Below are positions 1-7,911 of a DNA stretch of 64,000 nucleotides, piece by piece. The position numbers and the translations under genes are program-made. Numbering within the stretch: position 1 is the stretch's first letter; every line of letters begins with the position of its first letter. A model generated the notes under the pieces. That model saw only the letters and a list, made by a program, of their open reading frames with translations, did no database searches and was not told where the DNA came from. The DNA lies in the NCBI RefSeq assembly GCF_006351925.1, contig NZ_CP040924.1, positions 2,423,860-2,487,859 on the forward strand, in the 5' to 3' direction. This DNA comes from Clostridium thermarum. Lineage in GTDB: Bacteria > Bacillota > Clostridia > Clostridiales > Clostridiaceae.

Positions 1-160
1 GTTCTTCAAGCTGCTTTTTTGACACTTCTACTGCCCTTTTCAGCCTTTCCAACTCTTGACCTAAATTTATATTGCAGTTATCCTGAACATTTACTGCTTG
101 CTCTTCCTTTAATAAAACATAACCTATGGAGTATCCCCATGAGGCTGATATTCCCTTCAT
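1..160 (-). CDS. ptsI: Phosphoenolpyruvate-protein phosphotransferase (PTS enzyme I), N-terminal fragment
   Basis: Only the first 53 codons are inside the window; the gene runs off the left edge. The translated start reads MKGISASWGYSIGYVLL, which follows the enzyme I N-terminal pattern (KGI-AS-G-AIG, then a helical segment with acidic residues and ERLKRAVE). Enzyme I takes phosphate from PEP and passes it to HPr at the head of the sugar phosphotransferase system in the cytoplasm. Two adjacent ATG codons exist (163 and 160); the GAGGTG ribosome site is better spaced for the one at 160. The active-site histidine lies outside the window, so the call rests on the N-terminus alone. Confidence 0.7.
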   Translation of the reverse strand, partial: MKGISASWGYSIGYVLLKEEQAVNVQDNCNINLGQELERLKRAVEVSKKQLEE

Positions 161-251
161 CATAAAGCACCTCACCGAATTATATAATTAAGCTTTAAGT
201 CATTTATCTATATGATATGACAACATCATTCTAATTACAATGGTTTACTAC

Positions 252-887
252 TTATTTGTTTGTCTTACTATAAAATTCGCAATATGGCGCTAAACTGCAT
301 TCTTCACATTTTGGCTTTCTTGCATTGCATACTTTTCTTCCATGCCAGATTATATAATGATGGGCATCACTCCACATTTCCCGGGGAATATTTTTCATAA
401 GCCCCTGTTCTACTTCATCAGGGGTTTTCCCCTTTGCAAGACCAAGTCTGTTTGAAACCCTAAATACGTGTGTGTCCACAGCTATGGCAGGTACTCCAAA
501 GGCATTTGACATGACAACATTAGCTGTCTTCCTACCTACTCCCGGCAGTGCCACTAAGTCATCAAAATTTCTCGGCACCTCTCCACCATGCTTTGTCAAT
601 ATTTCTCTAGTGGCTGCAATAATATTTTTACTTTTATTATTATAAAAACCACAGCTTTTTATTTTTTCACCCAATTGTTCTTCCGTAAGCTCCGCCATCT
701 TCTCCGGTGTATTATAAACTTTAAATAATTTCTCCGTAACCATATTTACTCTTTCGTCTGTACACTGTGCAGACAAAATGGTTGCAACCAATAATTCATA
801 GGGGCTTCTAAAGTTGAGGGCACATTTTGCCCCGGCATATTCCTTACTTAGGATGTCCAGTATAGCATTTATTTTTTTCTTGTGCAT
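252..887 (-). CDS. nth: Endonuclease III (DNA glycosylase/AP lyase)
   Basis: A 211-residue base-excision repair enzyme that removes oxidised pyrimidines and nicks the abasic site. The helix-hairpin-helix with the catalytic lysine is visible (LPGVGRKTANVV), followed by the catalytic aspartate region VDTHVFRVSNRLGL. The C-terminus carries the iron-sulfur ligand pattern C-x6-C-x2-C-x5-C (CNARKPKC...CSLAPYC), so this is the [4Fe-4S] form. Length is normal for the family. A GTG lies three codons upstream, but the AAGGTG ribosome site fits the ATG at 887. It stands alone, separated from ptsI and divergent from the oadB leader. Function is secure from the motifs. Confidence 0.95.
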   Translation of the reverse strand: MHKKKINAILDILSKEYAGAKCALNFRSPYELLVATILSAQCTDERVNMVTEKLFKVYNTPEKMAELTEEQLGEKIKSCGFYNNKSKNIIAATREILTKHGGEVPRNFDDLVALPGVGRKTANVVMSNAFGVPAIAVDTHVFRVSNRLGLAKGKTPDEVEQGLMKNIPREMWSDAHHYIIWHGRKVCNARKPKCEECSLAPYCEFYSKTNK

Positions 888-911
888 TCGTTTCACCTTT
901 TCAACAAAATT

Positions 912-940
912 TTGACATATATTTTTTATTATTATAGAAT
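912..940 (+). promoter_or_regulatory. Sigma-A-type promoter for the oadB leader
   Basis: TTGACA at 912-917 and TAGAAT at 935-940 are separated by exactly 17 bases. Transcription would start near 947, just ahead of the riboswitch-like leader, which fits the layout of an attenuated operon. Confidence 0.7.
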
Positions 941-949
941 ATATAAGGA

Positions 950-1080
950 GCTTAATAAAGGGGAGTAACTACCGATTTTTTCGGGAATAATATCAACAGT
1001 CAGCAATAATGCCTGGTATATTCTTAAAAAGTGAGACCTTTGGCAGGGCATTGGCCTGCTAATGGTCTTTATTATTAAAA
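950..1080 (+). promoter_or_regulatory. yybP-ykoY-like (Mn2+ family) riboswitch with overlapping terminator
   Basis: The leader shows the conserved blocks of the yybP-ykoY family in order: AAAGGGGAGTA (957-967), a small hairpin CCGA/TCGG (972-984), ATCAACA (992-998) and GTGAGACCTTTGGC (1031-1044). AAAGG (957-961) can pair with CCTTT (1037-1041) to close the aptamer. The same CCTTT segment is part of a competing hairpin: AGACC (1034-1038) with GGTCT (1064-1068), continuing as TTGGCAGG with CCTGCTAA around a seven-base loop, followed by TTTATTATT. This is the layout of a transcriptional ON switch, in which the ligand favours the aptamer and prevents termination. The family is known for Mn2+ sensing. 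The downstream target here is unusual for it. Confidence 0.75.
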
Positions 1081-1138
1081 TATATATATATATTCAAAAG
1101 ATATGTGGTTAAAAATCACATACAAAGGAGGAATAATA

Positions 1139-2251
1139 ATGGATATTTTACTTAAAGGCATCCATGCCATAACATGGCAGCAAGCAGTAATGATTATTAT
1201 TGGCAGTGTTCTGATCTATCTTGCAATAGCAAAAGACTTTGAACCCGCTTTGCTGCTTCCTATGGGCTTTGGTGCAATCCTTGTTAACATACCCTTTTCC
1301 GGTGCCATTGGAGAACATGGTATACTGGACATACTCTTTAACAATGGAATTGCCTACGGCGAAATCTTTCCCTTACTAATATTTATTGGTATCGGAGCCA
1401 TGATTGATTTTGGTCCTTTGCTGCAAAACCCCTTTATGCTTTTATTTGGAGCTGCCGCTCAATTTGGTATCTTCTTCACTATAGCTCTAGCCTCCCTTTT
1501 TGGCTACAATTTAAAAGATGCTGCCTCCATAGGGATTATCGGTGCTGCAGATGGACCAACCTCAATATTTGTAGCAACCAGATTCGCTTCAAAATACCTA
1601 GGAGCAATAACGGTAGCTGCCTATTCATACATGGCCTTAGTTCCTATCATTCAACCCTTTGCCATTAAGTTAGTAACTACCAGGAAAGAAAGGCAAATAC
1701 GAATGAAGTATAAGTCTTCCAATGTATCTAAAACTACAAAAATTTTATTTCCAATAATTATAACGGTTATTGCCGGTCTTGTTGCTCCGGATTCTGTATC
1801 ATTAATCGGTTTCTTAATGTTTGGTAATCTCCTGAGAGAATGTGGTGTATTGGATAGATTATCACAAACCGCTCAAAATGAGCTTGTTAACATAGTTACC
1901 ATATTGCTGGGAATATCTATAGCCTCCACCATGAAGGCTAAGAACTTTGTAACTTGGGATACTATTACAGTTATAGCTTTGGGACTTGCAGCCTTTGTAT
2001 TTGATACTATCGGCGGAGTTTTATTTGCAAAATTCTTAAACTTGTTTAGAAGAGAAAAAATAAATCCAATGATAGGTGCCGCCGGAATTTCTGCCTTTCC
2101 TATGTCCTCTAGAGTTATTCAAAAGATGGCTCAAAAGGAAGATAACCAGAATTTCATACTTATGTTTGCCGTTGGTGCAAACGTTGCAGGACAAATAGCT
2201 TCCGTTATCGCCGGCGGTTTAATACTTGCCTTGGTGCCTGCACTGCTGTAG
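1139..2251 (+). CDS. oadB: Sodium ion-translocating decarboxylase, beta subunit (OadB/GcdB/MmdB type)
   Basis: A 370-residue, very hydrophobic membrane protein of the beta subunit family, in which decarboxylation of carboxybiotin drives Na+ export. Family features include the N-terminal FEPALLLPMGFGAILVNIP region, the GIAYGEIFPLLIFIGIGAMIDFGP segment with its buried acidic residue, GAADGPTSIFVATRFA, and the C-terminal ISAFPMSSRVIQKM and GANVAGQIASVIAGG. The open frame starts at 1103, but the AAAGGAGG site at 1124-1131 points to the ATG at 1139. A gamma-like small gene follows 36 bases later. No carboxyltransferase (alpha) or biotin-carrier gene is in the window, so the substrate cannot be named. 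Confidence 0.9.
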   Translation: MDILLKGIHAITWQQAVMIIIGSVLIYLAIAKDFEPALLLPMGFGAILVNIPFSGAIGEHGILDILFNNGIAYGEIFPLLIFIGIGAMIDFGPLLQNPFMLLFGAAAQFGIFFTIALASLFGYNLKDAASIGIIGAADGPTSIFVATRFASKYLGAITVAAYSYMALVPIIQPFAIKLVTTRKERQIRMKYKSSNVSKTTKILFPIIITVIAGLVAPDSVSLIGFLMFGNLLRECGVLDRLSQTAQNELVNIVTILLGISIASTMKAKNFVTWDTITVIALGLAAFVFDTIGGVLFAKFLNLFRREKINPMIGAAGISAFPMSSRVIQKMAQKEDNQNFILMFAVGANVAGQIASVIAGGLILALVPALL

Positions 2252-2287
2252 TCCTATCACACAGAAAACTTACAAGGGGTGATTCAC

Positions 2288-2416
2288 ATGAATATGGAAC
2301 TTTTTAAAAAGTCACTTGAGTTAATGGTATTTGGTATGGCAGGTATTTTTGCAGTAACCTTTATTATATATTTAACAATCAAACTATTACATAGACTTTT
2401 CCCTCAAAAAGACTAA
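2288..2416 (+). CDS. Small OadG-like gamma subunit
   Basis: A 42-residue protein (MNMELFKKSLELMVFG...) with one membrane helix (about residues 12-32) and a short basic-then-charged tail ending LFPQKD. An AAGGGGTG ribosome site lies 7 bases ahead. Decarboxylase gamma subunits are single-span proteins with the same N-terminal outline (ELFxxSLxLMxxGMxxVF), and the gene directly follows the beta subunit. The family usually adds a longer C-terminal tail with metal-binding or alpha-docking residues; that tail is absent here. Identification rests on position and on the N-terminal pattern. Confidence 0.65.
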   Translation: MNMELFKKSLELMVFGMAGIFAVTFIIYLTIKLLHRLFPQKD

Positions 2417-2441
2417 AAAGTTGGCAATGCCAACTTTTTTT
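2416..2441. terminator. Bidirectional terminator between oadG-like gene and cysE
   Basis: AAAAGTTGGC, loop AAT, GCCAACTTTT, with A and T runs on both sides. It serves the convergent genes on both strands and overlaps the end of the oadG-like stop codon and the end of cysE. Confidence 0.85.
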
Positions 2442-3024
2442 ATATAACCATCTCATTAAATATTATTCTTTTCTTGCCTTGGTAGTCTTTTATCTCAATA
2501 ATACTAGCCGGTCTTTTAAGAAGTATCCTTGCGGGACTCCCTACAGCTGTAGCATTTGCAGGTACATCAGTTAAAACTACGGTGTTAGCCCCAATCTTTG
2601 CTGAGTTTCCTATTTTTATGGGTCCCAATACTTTTGCACCGGCGCCGATTATTACATTATCACCGACGGTGGGGTGTCTTTTGCCCTTATCTTTTCCAGT
2701 TCCACCTAAAGTTACTCCATGATATATGGTTACGTTATCTCCTATTTCTGTAGTTTCACCGATAACAACCCCCATGCCATGATCGATGAAAAGTCCTTTG
2801 CCTATTTTTGCACCGGGGTGAATTTCTATACCGGTAAGAAATCTCGCCAGTTGAGAGATCAGCCTCGCCAGGAAAAATAATTTTCTCTTGTAAAGACCAT
2901 GTGCTGTTCTATAAAATATCATCACATGTATGGAAGGATACAGCAGCAGCACTTCCAAAGCACTTCTTGCAGCTGGATCATTATTCATAATATTTTTTAT
3001 ATCGTATCGTATATTTTTAAACAT
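2440..3024 (-). CDS. cysE: Serine O-acetyltransferase
   Basis: A 194-residue enzyme that acetylates L-serine with acetyl-CoA, the first step of cysteine synthesis. It has the short-form layout: an N-terminal helical part ([30 protein letters not shown]), then left-handed beta-helix hexapeptide repeats. The catalytic and binding motifs [28 protein letters not shown] and [10 protein letters not shown] are all present, ending VGSPARIL. The ribosome site GGGGGTGAGG fits the start. It is transcribed alone, behind a cysteine T-box leader, so expression should rise when tRNA-Cys is uncharged. Confidence 0.96.
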   Translation of the reverse strand: MFKNIRYDIKNIMNNDPAARSALEVLLLYPSIHVMIFYRTAHGLYKRKLFFLARLISQLARFLTGIEIHPGAKIGKGLFIDHGMGVVIGETTEIGDNVTIYHGVTLGGTGKDKGKRHPTVGDNVIIGAGAKVLGPIKIGNSAKIGANTVVLTDVPANATAVGSPARILLKRPASIIEIKDYQGKKRIIFNEMVI

Positions 3025-3122
3025 ATCCTCACCCCCGAATAGAATTCAGATTATAGCAATTTATAAGTTATATAGCTATGTACTATATCTCCAATTTATG
3101 CCCCCACAGGGTATATTCACCG

Positions 3123-3425
3123 TCAATAAAAAACTTCGCCTCAATGCTAGAGACGAAGTGTATACTCCGCGGTTCCACCCTAATTAGATAAGAATCTCCC
3201 TCAGTTCGAGTACAAGCTCTAAGTAACATAAAAGCTTCTGATATACTCTATCACTATAACGGGCGAACCCGGTGGTCCCTACTTAATTCGGTACACTACT
3301 CCGAAGGGCACTTCGCATAAATCAGCATTAGGAATATCTCAGCAAATTATTCCCTCTCTGTAAAGCCTTTTTATGTTACTCTCCTTCTTCACTGTATTTC
3401 CGAGTAACTTACTATGATTTATATT
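3123..3425 (-). promoter_or_regulatory. T-box leader (tRNA-Cys specific) controlling cysE
   Basis: On the minus strand the T-box motif AGGGTGGAACCGCGG is present (complement at 3168-3182). It is followed by a terminator, ACTTCGTCTC/GAGGCGAAGT, with a T run (3133-3159). In Stem I the specifier loop reads GCGAAG-UGC-CCTTCGGAGTAG, matching the usual GAAG-codon-x-CTYYKGAGTAG pattern, so the specifier codon is UGC (cysteine). An upstream promoter has TTGACA (complement at 3451-3456), a 16-base spacer and TATAAT (3429-3434). Uncharged tRNA-Cys would stabilise the antiterminator. Confidence 0.93.
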
Positions 3426-3493
3426 TTTATTATATTCTATTTTTTGTGTTTGTCAACGGATATTTTTTATTGTCTACTAATTTTTTCTAGATT

Positions 3494-4210
3494 TTACTTG
3501 CAGAATTTATGCTTTCCAATAACCTTTATCACCGGTCTTGACCAAATCCATTTATTGGTTGTTTTAGCGGGATTATAGTAAAAAACTGCTCCTCCACTTG
3601 GATCCCATCCATTTAATGCATCTCTAGCTGCATTAATAGATGTCTGCTGCATTTCTGCATGTATTTGTCCGTCCACTATAGCAGTAAAGGCTCCCGGTTG
3701 GTAGACCACTCCGGCTATAGTGTTTGGAAATCTTGAGTCACGGGTCCTATTTAACACAACTGCTCCTACTGCCACCTGGCCTTCGTAGGGTTCACCTCTT
3801 GCCTCACCATTGATTACTCTTGCCAACAGCAGAACATTTTGGTCACTTGTTGTATTTGCAGCTGTGGTTTTGGAGCCGCCAGATGCAGTTCCAGTATTTA
3901 TACCTAAAGCTTTCAACGTTTGAGTTCCTGTAACTCCGTCTACCTTCAAGCCATTCTTCTTTTGAAAAGCCTTAACCGCCGTGAAGGTCCTATAGCCATA
4001 AATCCCATCTACGGCTGCATTATAATATCCCCATCGCTTTAACCTAGTCTGAATTTCCCTTACTACGCTTCCCTTTGAGCCATAGGAGTATGTAACAGCA
4101 TTAACTGCATTTTGATATGGCATCAAAAAAAACGTAGTTACCATATAGGTTACTATAATCACCACTGCATATAAAGCCTTTCTTCTCCCCTCAAAGAATT
4201 TTCCTAACAT
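3494..4210 (-). CDS. sleB: Spore cortex-lytic enzyme SleB
   Basis: A 238-residue exported hydrolase that degrades the spore cortex during germination. Residues about 13-31 form an N-terminal membrane or signal segment (ALYAVVIIVTYMVTTFFLM). Next comes a peptidoglycan-binding type 1 domain (about 45-105: SVVREIQTRLKRWGYY, DGIYGYRTFTAVKAFQ). The SleB/CwlJ hydrolase-2 domain follows (about 125-238: LLARVINGEARGEPYEGQ, VGAVVLNRT, FTAI, ending KVIGKHKFCK). Length matches the family. It is monocistronic, with no ypeB neighbour, which is common in Clostridia. A terminator lies just upstream, so it has its own promoter, presumably for a forespore sigma factor, though I could not identify the site. 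Confidence 0.95.
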   Translation of the reverse strand: MLGKFFEGRRKALYAVVIIVTYMVTTFFLMPYQNAVNAVTYSYGSKGSVVREIQTRLKRWGYYNAAVDGIYGYRTFTAVKAFQKKNGLKVDGVTGTQTLKALGINTGTASGGSKTTAANTTSDQNVLLLARVINGEARGEPYEGQVAVGAVVLNRTRDSRFPNTIAGVVYQPGAFTAIVDGQIHAEMQQTSINAARDALNGWDPSGGAVFYYNPAKTTNKWIWSRPVIKVIGKHKFCK

Positions 4211-4262
4211 TGACTCCCCTCCTTTCCTGTTATGACATTATTTTGTGTTATTCTACAAAAAA

Positions 4263-4307
4263 AATGCATAATAAAAGGATGGCTACTGCCATCTTTTATT
4301 ATGCATT
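4263..4307 (-). terminator. Terminator of the mgtE-like gene
   Basis: A 20-bp stem with one bulge (AATGCATAATAAAAG...CTTTTATTATGCATT around GGATGGC/GCCAT) overlaps the stop codon of the mgtE-like gene and is followed on the minus strand by a T-rich stretch. Confidence 0.75.
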
Positions 4308-5564
4308 CTTTTTAATTTTTCTTCTCTTATTGTTATAAAAATAATCATCTATAATATCATGTATAATTACAATTCCGCAAAGTTTACCTTCTTCATCCAA
4401 TACCGGCACAGAAATCAGATCGTATTTTATGGCCTGTTCTACTGTATGCTCAATGCTGTCCGTTACATTTACTTTGATAATATTTGTATTCATTATTTCC
4501 CTGATGTGGGTATCCGGCGCTGCTACAATTAAATCTCTTAAGGAAAAAACTCCTTCCAGTTGATTATCTTTATCTGTCACATAAATATAATTTGCAATTT
4601 CATCATCAGGTTTTAGCTCTCTTAAAAGATCTATAGTTTCACTTACAGTTATATCCATGTTGAAGGATATATAATCCAGATTCATTATACTTCCTACAGT
4701 TTCATCTTCGTAACCCATAAGTTCACGAACTTCATCGGCATCATCTTTTTCCATATTCATCAAGATCTTCTCAGCAGTCTCGGCGTCCACCTCATCCAAA
4801 ATATCTGCAATTTCGTCATTAGGCATTGCTTCCAAAACTTCTGCAGCCTTGGACTCACTCATAGATTGAAGAATATCTGCCTGTATTTCAGGTTCAATTT
4901 CCTCCAGGGTATCCGCTGCCAAGTTTTCGTCTAAACTCTCAAAAATTTTTGTTCTATATTCAGAATCCATATCCTCAAGTATATCTGCCAAGTCTGCAGG
5001 ATGCAGCTTTGATAGCTTTTTATAGGGAACAGATAATTTTAAGTTGGCATTGACCATTTCCAAAGACTCAACATCATCCCACATAATTATGGTATCAGAA
5101 GGGTCCTTTTTAAAAATCTTATAGAAAGCCTTAAGGGCTCCCTCTAATCCAAACCTTCTTCCCAGAGCCAATACTCCGGAGTCCACCGCTACAACTCTAA
5201 GTTCACCGGCTATTTCAGCAATCTTCAAATCATTAACCCTGACAACTTTCTTACCGTTAACATCTACAATTTGCTTGTTTAGAAGATGCTTTGAAAGTAA
5301 ATAGGAGTAGGTTCTAGGAATAATATCCTTTACTCCTCTAACCTTTATAGTAATCCTGCCTTTAACTCCTTCAAAAAACTGAATATTTCTGAATTCATAG
5401 TTAAAGACTTCACCATCCTTCTTTACCTTGTAGCCTATAGCACGAGGATATCCCTCTTCTGTTGTGACGTAAATATCAAAAAGCTTACCGATGCTTTCTT
5501 CAAATTCATCGTAAACATCTCTGTAAAGAATGGAGCTTAATAACACGCTTGTTAGTCTATTCAT
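4299..5564 (-). CDS. Soluble MgtE N-domain/CBS-pair protein
   Basis: A 421-residue protein with no membrane helices. Residues about 1-135 look like two PRC-barrel-like modules (FDIYVTTEEGYPRAIGYKV; IVDVNGKKVVRVNDLKI). Residues about 180-285 form the alpha-helical MgtE intracellular N domain, seen as repeats such as LADILEDMDSEYRTKIF and AAEVLEAMPNDEIADIL. A CBS pair follows (about 287-405: GSIMNLDYISFNMDITV; IREIMNTNIIKVNV), then a basic tail. In MgtE transporters this N-CBS unit senses Mg2+ and gates the pore; the five-helix pore is missing here. It may sense Mg2+ or nucleotide for another protein, but that is inference. A structured leader precedes it. Confidence 0.8.
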   Translation of the reverse strand: MNRLTSVLLSSILYRDVYDEFEESIGKLFDIYVTTEEGYPRAIGYKVKKDGEVFNYEFRNIQFFEGVKGRITIKVRGVKDIIPRTYSYLLSKHLLNKQIVDVNGKKVVRVNDLKIAEIAGELRVVAVDSGVLALGRRFGLEGALKAFYKIFKKDPSDTIIMWDDVESLEMVNANLKLSVPYKKLSKLHPADLADILEDMDSEYRTKIFESLDENLAADTLEEIEPEIQADILQSMSESKAAEVLEAMPNDEIADILDEVDAETAEKILMNMEKDDADEVRELMGYEDETVGSIMNLDYISFNMDITVSETIDLLRELKPDDEIANYIYVTDKDNQLEGVFSLRDLIVAAPDTHIREIMNTNIIKVNVTDSIEHTVEQAIKYDLISVPVLDEEGKLCGIVIIHDIIDDYFYNNKRRKIKKNA

Positions 5565-5795
5565 AAATATTCCTCCTTCTGCATAAGAGGAATACTTATC
5601 GCTTACTGTTACAGTAATGGCACATTCTCAGCCTATGTCAAATACAATAGCACTGTTGATTCCTCTTAATGCATTATTTTATTTTTATTTGACCTATGAT
5701 ACTGAGGGCCAGCATCCATTAACAATACACCACCTTAGACATTATAAAGGAACCGTAAAACTTAGGCTCCTTACAATAGTTATAACTTTTATTTC
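5565..5795 (-). promoter_or_regulatory. Structured leader RNA of the mgtE-like gene, candidate translational switch
   Basis: About 230 nt of leader lie between a likely promoter and the start codon. Visible helices in minus-strand RNA are AAGGAGCC/GGUUCCUU (5747-5772), GAUGCUG/CAGUAUC (5698-5716) and UUACUG/CAGUAA (5603-5617). The segment AUUCCUC (5587-5593) can pair with GAGGAAU in the ribosome site (5569-5575). Alternatively, in a 13-bp helix, it can pair with an upstream copy (5659-5672). A third option, UAUUUGAC/GUCAAAUA (5637-5644 with 5686-5693), crosses these. Mutually exclusive pairing of the ribosome site is typical of a riboswitch. I could not match it to a known class. Confidence 0.5.
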
Positions 5796-5797
5796 TA

Positions 5798-5833
5798 TTA
5801 TAATTATATTACAATTCACCTAAATTGCAACGT
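5798..5833 (-). promoter_or_regulatory. Probable promoter of the mgtE-like gene
   Basis: On the minus strand TTGCAA is followed after 16 bases by TATAAT, about 230 bases ahead of the start codon. Another palindrome (AAATTGCAA/TTGCAATTT, about 5822-5848) overlaps the -35 region. The rest of the gap, about 5850-6050, is AT-rich and shows nothing I can name. Confidence 0.45.
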
Positions 5834-6066
5834 CATTTTGCAATTTTCAACGGTATTTAAGTAAATTTCTTAATTTTTCTGTAATACTTTTATTCTGCCT
5901 TTGTTTTTATGGCCAAATCTCATGTTATTGCAGGATTTCACCGATTAATATTTACACTTATTTATATACTTTCGACTTTTCCGCATTGCTATAATCTTAG
6001 AAATAACATATAATAACTTCATCAACAGTATTATATGAAACCTTATAAAGATTGGAGACCTTTTTA

Positions 6067-7896
6067 ATGAAATTAAGTATGGACTTCCTACCTGTTTGCA
6101 AGGAGGATTTAATTAAGCGAAATATCAGTGAATTAGACTTTATTGTAGTCACCGGAGATGCATATGTGGATCATCCCTCCTTTGGGGCTGCGGTAATAGG
6201 AAGAGTTTTGGAAGCCCAAGGTTTTACCGTAGGCATTATAGCTCAACCCAATTGGAAAAACGTTGATGACTTTAAAAAACTAGGCAAACCTACCAAGGCC
6301 TTTCTTGTAACTTCTGGTAATATAGACTCCATGGTAAATCATTATACTTCTGCAAAGCGCAGAAGAAGAAACGACTTATATTCTCCCGGTGGTAAGCCAG
6401 GTTATCGCCCGGATAGAGCTCTTATTGTATACTGTAACAAGATTAGAGAAGCCTATAAGGATGCACCCATTATCGTTGGTGGTATAGAAGCCAGTCTCAG
6501 AAGATTTGCTCACTATGACTATTGGGACGACAGTGTCAGAAGAGGAATATTATTAGATTGCCGAGCAGATCTTTTGGTATATGGAATGGGCGAAAAGACT
6601 ATTGTTCAAATAGCAGATATGCTTAGATATGGAGGAAATATAAAGAATCTCACAAACATTCGAGGTACTATGTACTTAGCTAAGATTATAGATGATCTCA
6701 CAGACTATGTAGAAGTTCCCTCCTATGAACAAGTGTCTACTGATAAAAAAGCCTATGGTGTAAGCTTCAAGTTAGAATCCGCAGAGCAGGATCCTATCAG
6801 TGGCAAGATGCTCATACAAAAGCACGGTAATGAATATTTGGTGCAGAATCCTCCTCAGTTCCCTCTCACTGTTGAAGAAATGGATGACTACTATAGTATA
6901 CCATATAGACGTGAAATTCACCCAATGTATGAAGGCCTTGGAGGTATACCTGCCCTACAGGAAGTTAAATTTTCCATAACCAGCCACAGAGGTTGTTTTG
7001 GTTCCTGTTCCTTCTGTGCTTTAACTTTTCATCAAGGTAGAATAATTCAAAACAGAAGTGCCGATTCTGTGGTTGATGAAGCAAAGCTATTAACCAGCCT
7101 AAAGGATTTTAAAGGATACATACATGACGTGGGGGGACCTACAGCTAATTTTAGACACAGAGCCTGCAAAATCCAAGATCAAAGAGGTGCATGCAAGGGT
7201 AGGCAATGTATGTTCCCTAACCCCTGTAAGAACCTCATTATAGATCACAGCGAATATTTGGGAGTTTTAAGAAGAGTCCGCAAGCTTTCCGGAGTTAAAA
7301 AAGTATTTGTCCGTTCAGGCATCCGGTACGACTATCTTCTATACGATAAAAACGAGGAATTCTTCAAGGAGTTATGTGAGCATCATATAAGCGGTCAGTT
7401 AAAGGTCGCTCCCGAGCATATCAGTGACAAAGTGCTTCGGCAAATGGGTAAACCAACTAAGGAGGTGTATGATAAATTTACCAAAAAGTACTTTGATATA
7501 AATAAAAAGTTAAACAAAAAGCAGTATCTTGTGCCCTATCTTATGTCCAGTCATCCCGGATCAGATTTAAACGCTGCAATAGAACTGGCTTTATATATAA
7601 AGGAAATGGGCTATACCCCTGAACAGGTTCAGGATTTCTATCCCACTCCCGGCAGTCTTTCTACAACTATCTACTACACCGGCTTTAATCCGATTACAGG
7701 CGAAAAAGTATATGTGCCTAAGACCCAAGAAGAGAAAGATATGCAGCGGGCATTGCTACAATATAAGGTTCCCGAAAACTACAAGCTGGTTCGTGAAGCC
7801 CTTATTAAAGCAGGCAGACAAGACCTCATAGGTAGGGGTAAACATTGTCTTATCCCAAGCAGCCCACCTAAAAAGACTAAAGGACGAAAGGTTTAA
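6067..7896 (+). CDS. YgiQ-family radical SAM protein
   Basis: A 609-residue cytoplasmic protein of the UPF0313/YgiQ family. The radical SAM cluster motif is CFGSCSFC (CX3CX2C) in [20 protein letters not shown], at about residue 318. Family-specific stretches include [33 protein letters not shown] and [12 protein letters not shown] conserved cysteine-rich stretch, [12 protein letters not shown], follows the radical SAM core and may bind a second cluster or metal. The reaction of the family is not established to my knowledge. A TTG at 6052 would extend the frame, but it overlaps the GGAG ribosome site, which favours ATG 6067. It is monocistronic. Confidence 0.93.
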   Translation: MKLSMDFLPVCKEDLIKRNISELDFIVVTGDAYVDHPSFGAAVIGRVLEAQGFTVGIIAQPNWKNVDDFKKLGKPTKAFLVTSGNIDSMVNHYTSAKRRRRNDLYSPGGKPGYRPDRALIVYCNKIREAYKDAPIIVGGIEASLRRFAHYDYWDDSVRRGILLDCRADLLVYGMGEKTIVQIADMLRYGGNIKNLTNIRGTMYLAKIIDDLTDYVEVPSYEQVSTDKKAYGVSFKLESAEQDPISGKMLIQKHGNEYLVQNPPQFPLTVEEMDDYYSIPYRREIHPMYEGLGGIPALQEVKFSITSHRGCFGSCSFCALTFHQGRIIQNRSADSVVDEAKLLTSLKDFKGYIHDVGGPTANFRHRACKIQDQRGACKGRQCMFPNPCKNLIIDHSEYLGVLRRVRKLSGVKKVFVRSGIRYDYLLYDKNEEFFKELCEHHISGQLKVAPEHISDKVLRQMGKPTKEVYDKFTKKYFDINKKLNKKQYLVPYLMSSHPGSDLNAAIELALYIKEMGYTPEQVQDFYPTPGSLSTTIYYTGFNPITGEKVYVPKTQEEKDMQRALLQYKVPENYKLVREALIKAGRQDLIGRGKHCLIPSSPPKKTKGRKV

Positions 7897-7911
7897 ACCC
7901 TATCGTCCTTT
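7879..7911. terminator. Bidirectional terminator after ygiQ
   Basis: AAAGGACGA (7879-7887) pairs with TCGTCCTTT (7903-7911). It lies between convergent genes and overlaps the last codons of both. Confidence 0.85.

Noticed and set aside
5565..5795. M-box (Mg2+ riboswitch) upstream of the mgtE-like gene
   Set aside because: The gene context invited it and a GGATGCT word is present, but the M-box conserved blocks are not found in order, so I left the class open.
5617..5823. Open frame of 68 codons on the plus strand
   Set aside because: It has no ribosome site and lies opposite the structured leader of the mgtE-like gene; the helices and promoter on the minus strand explain the region better.
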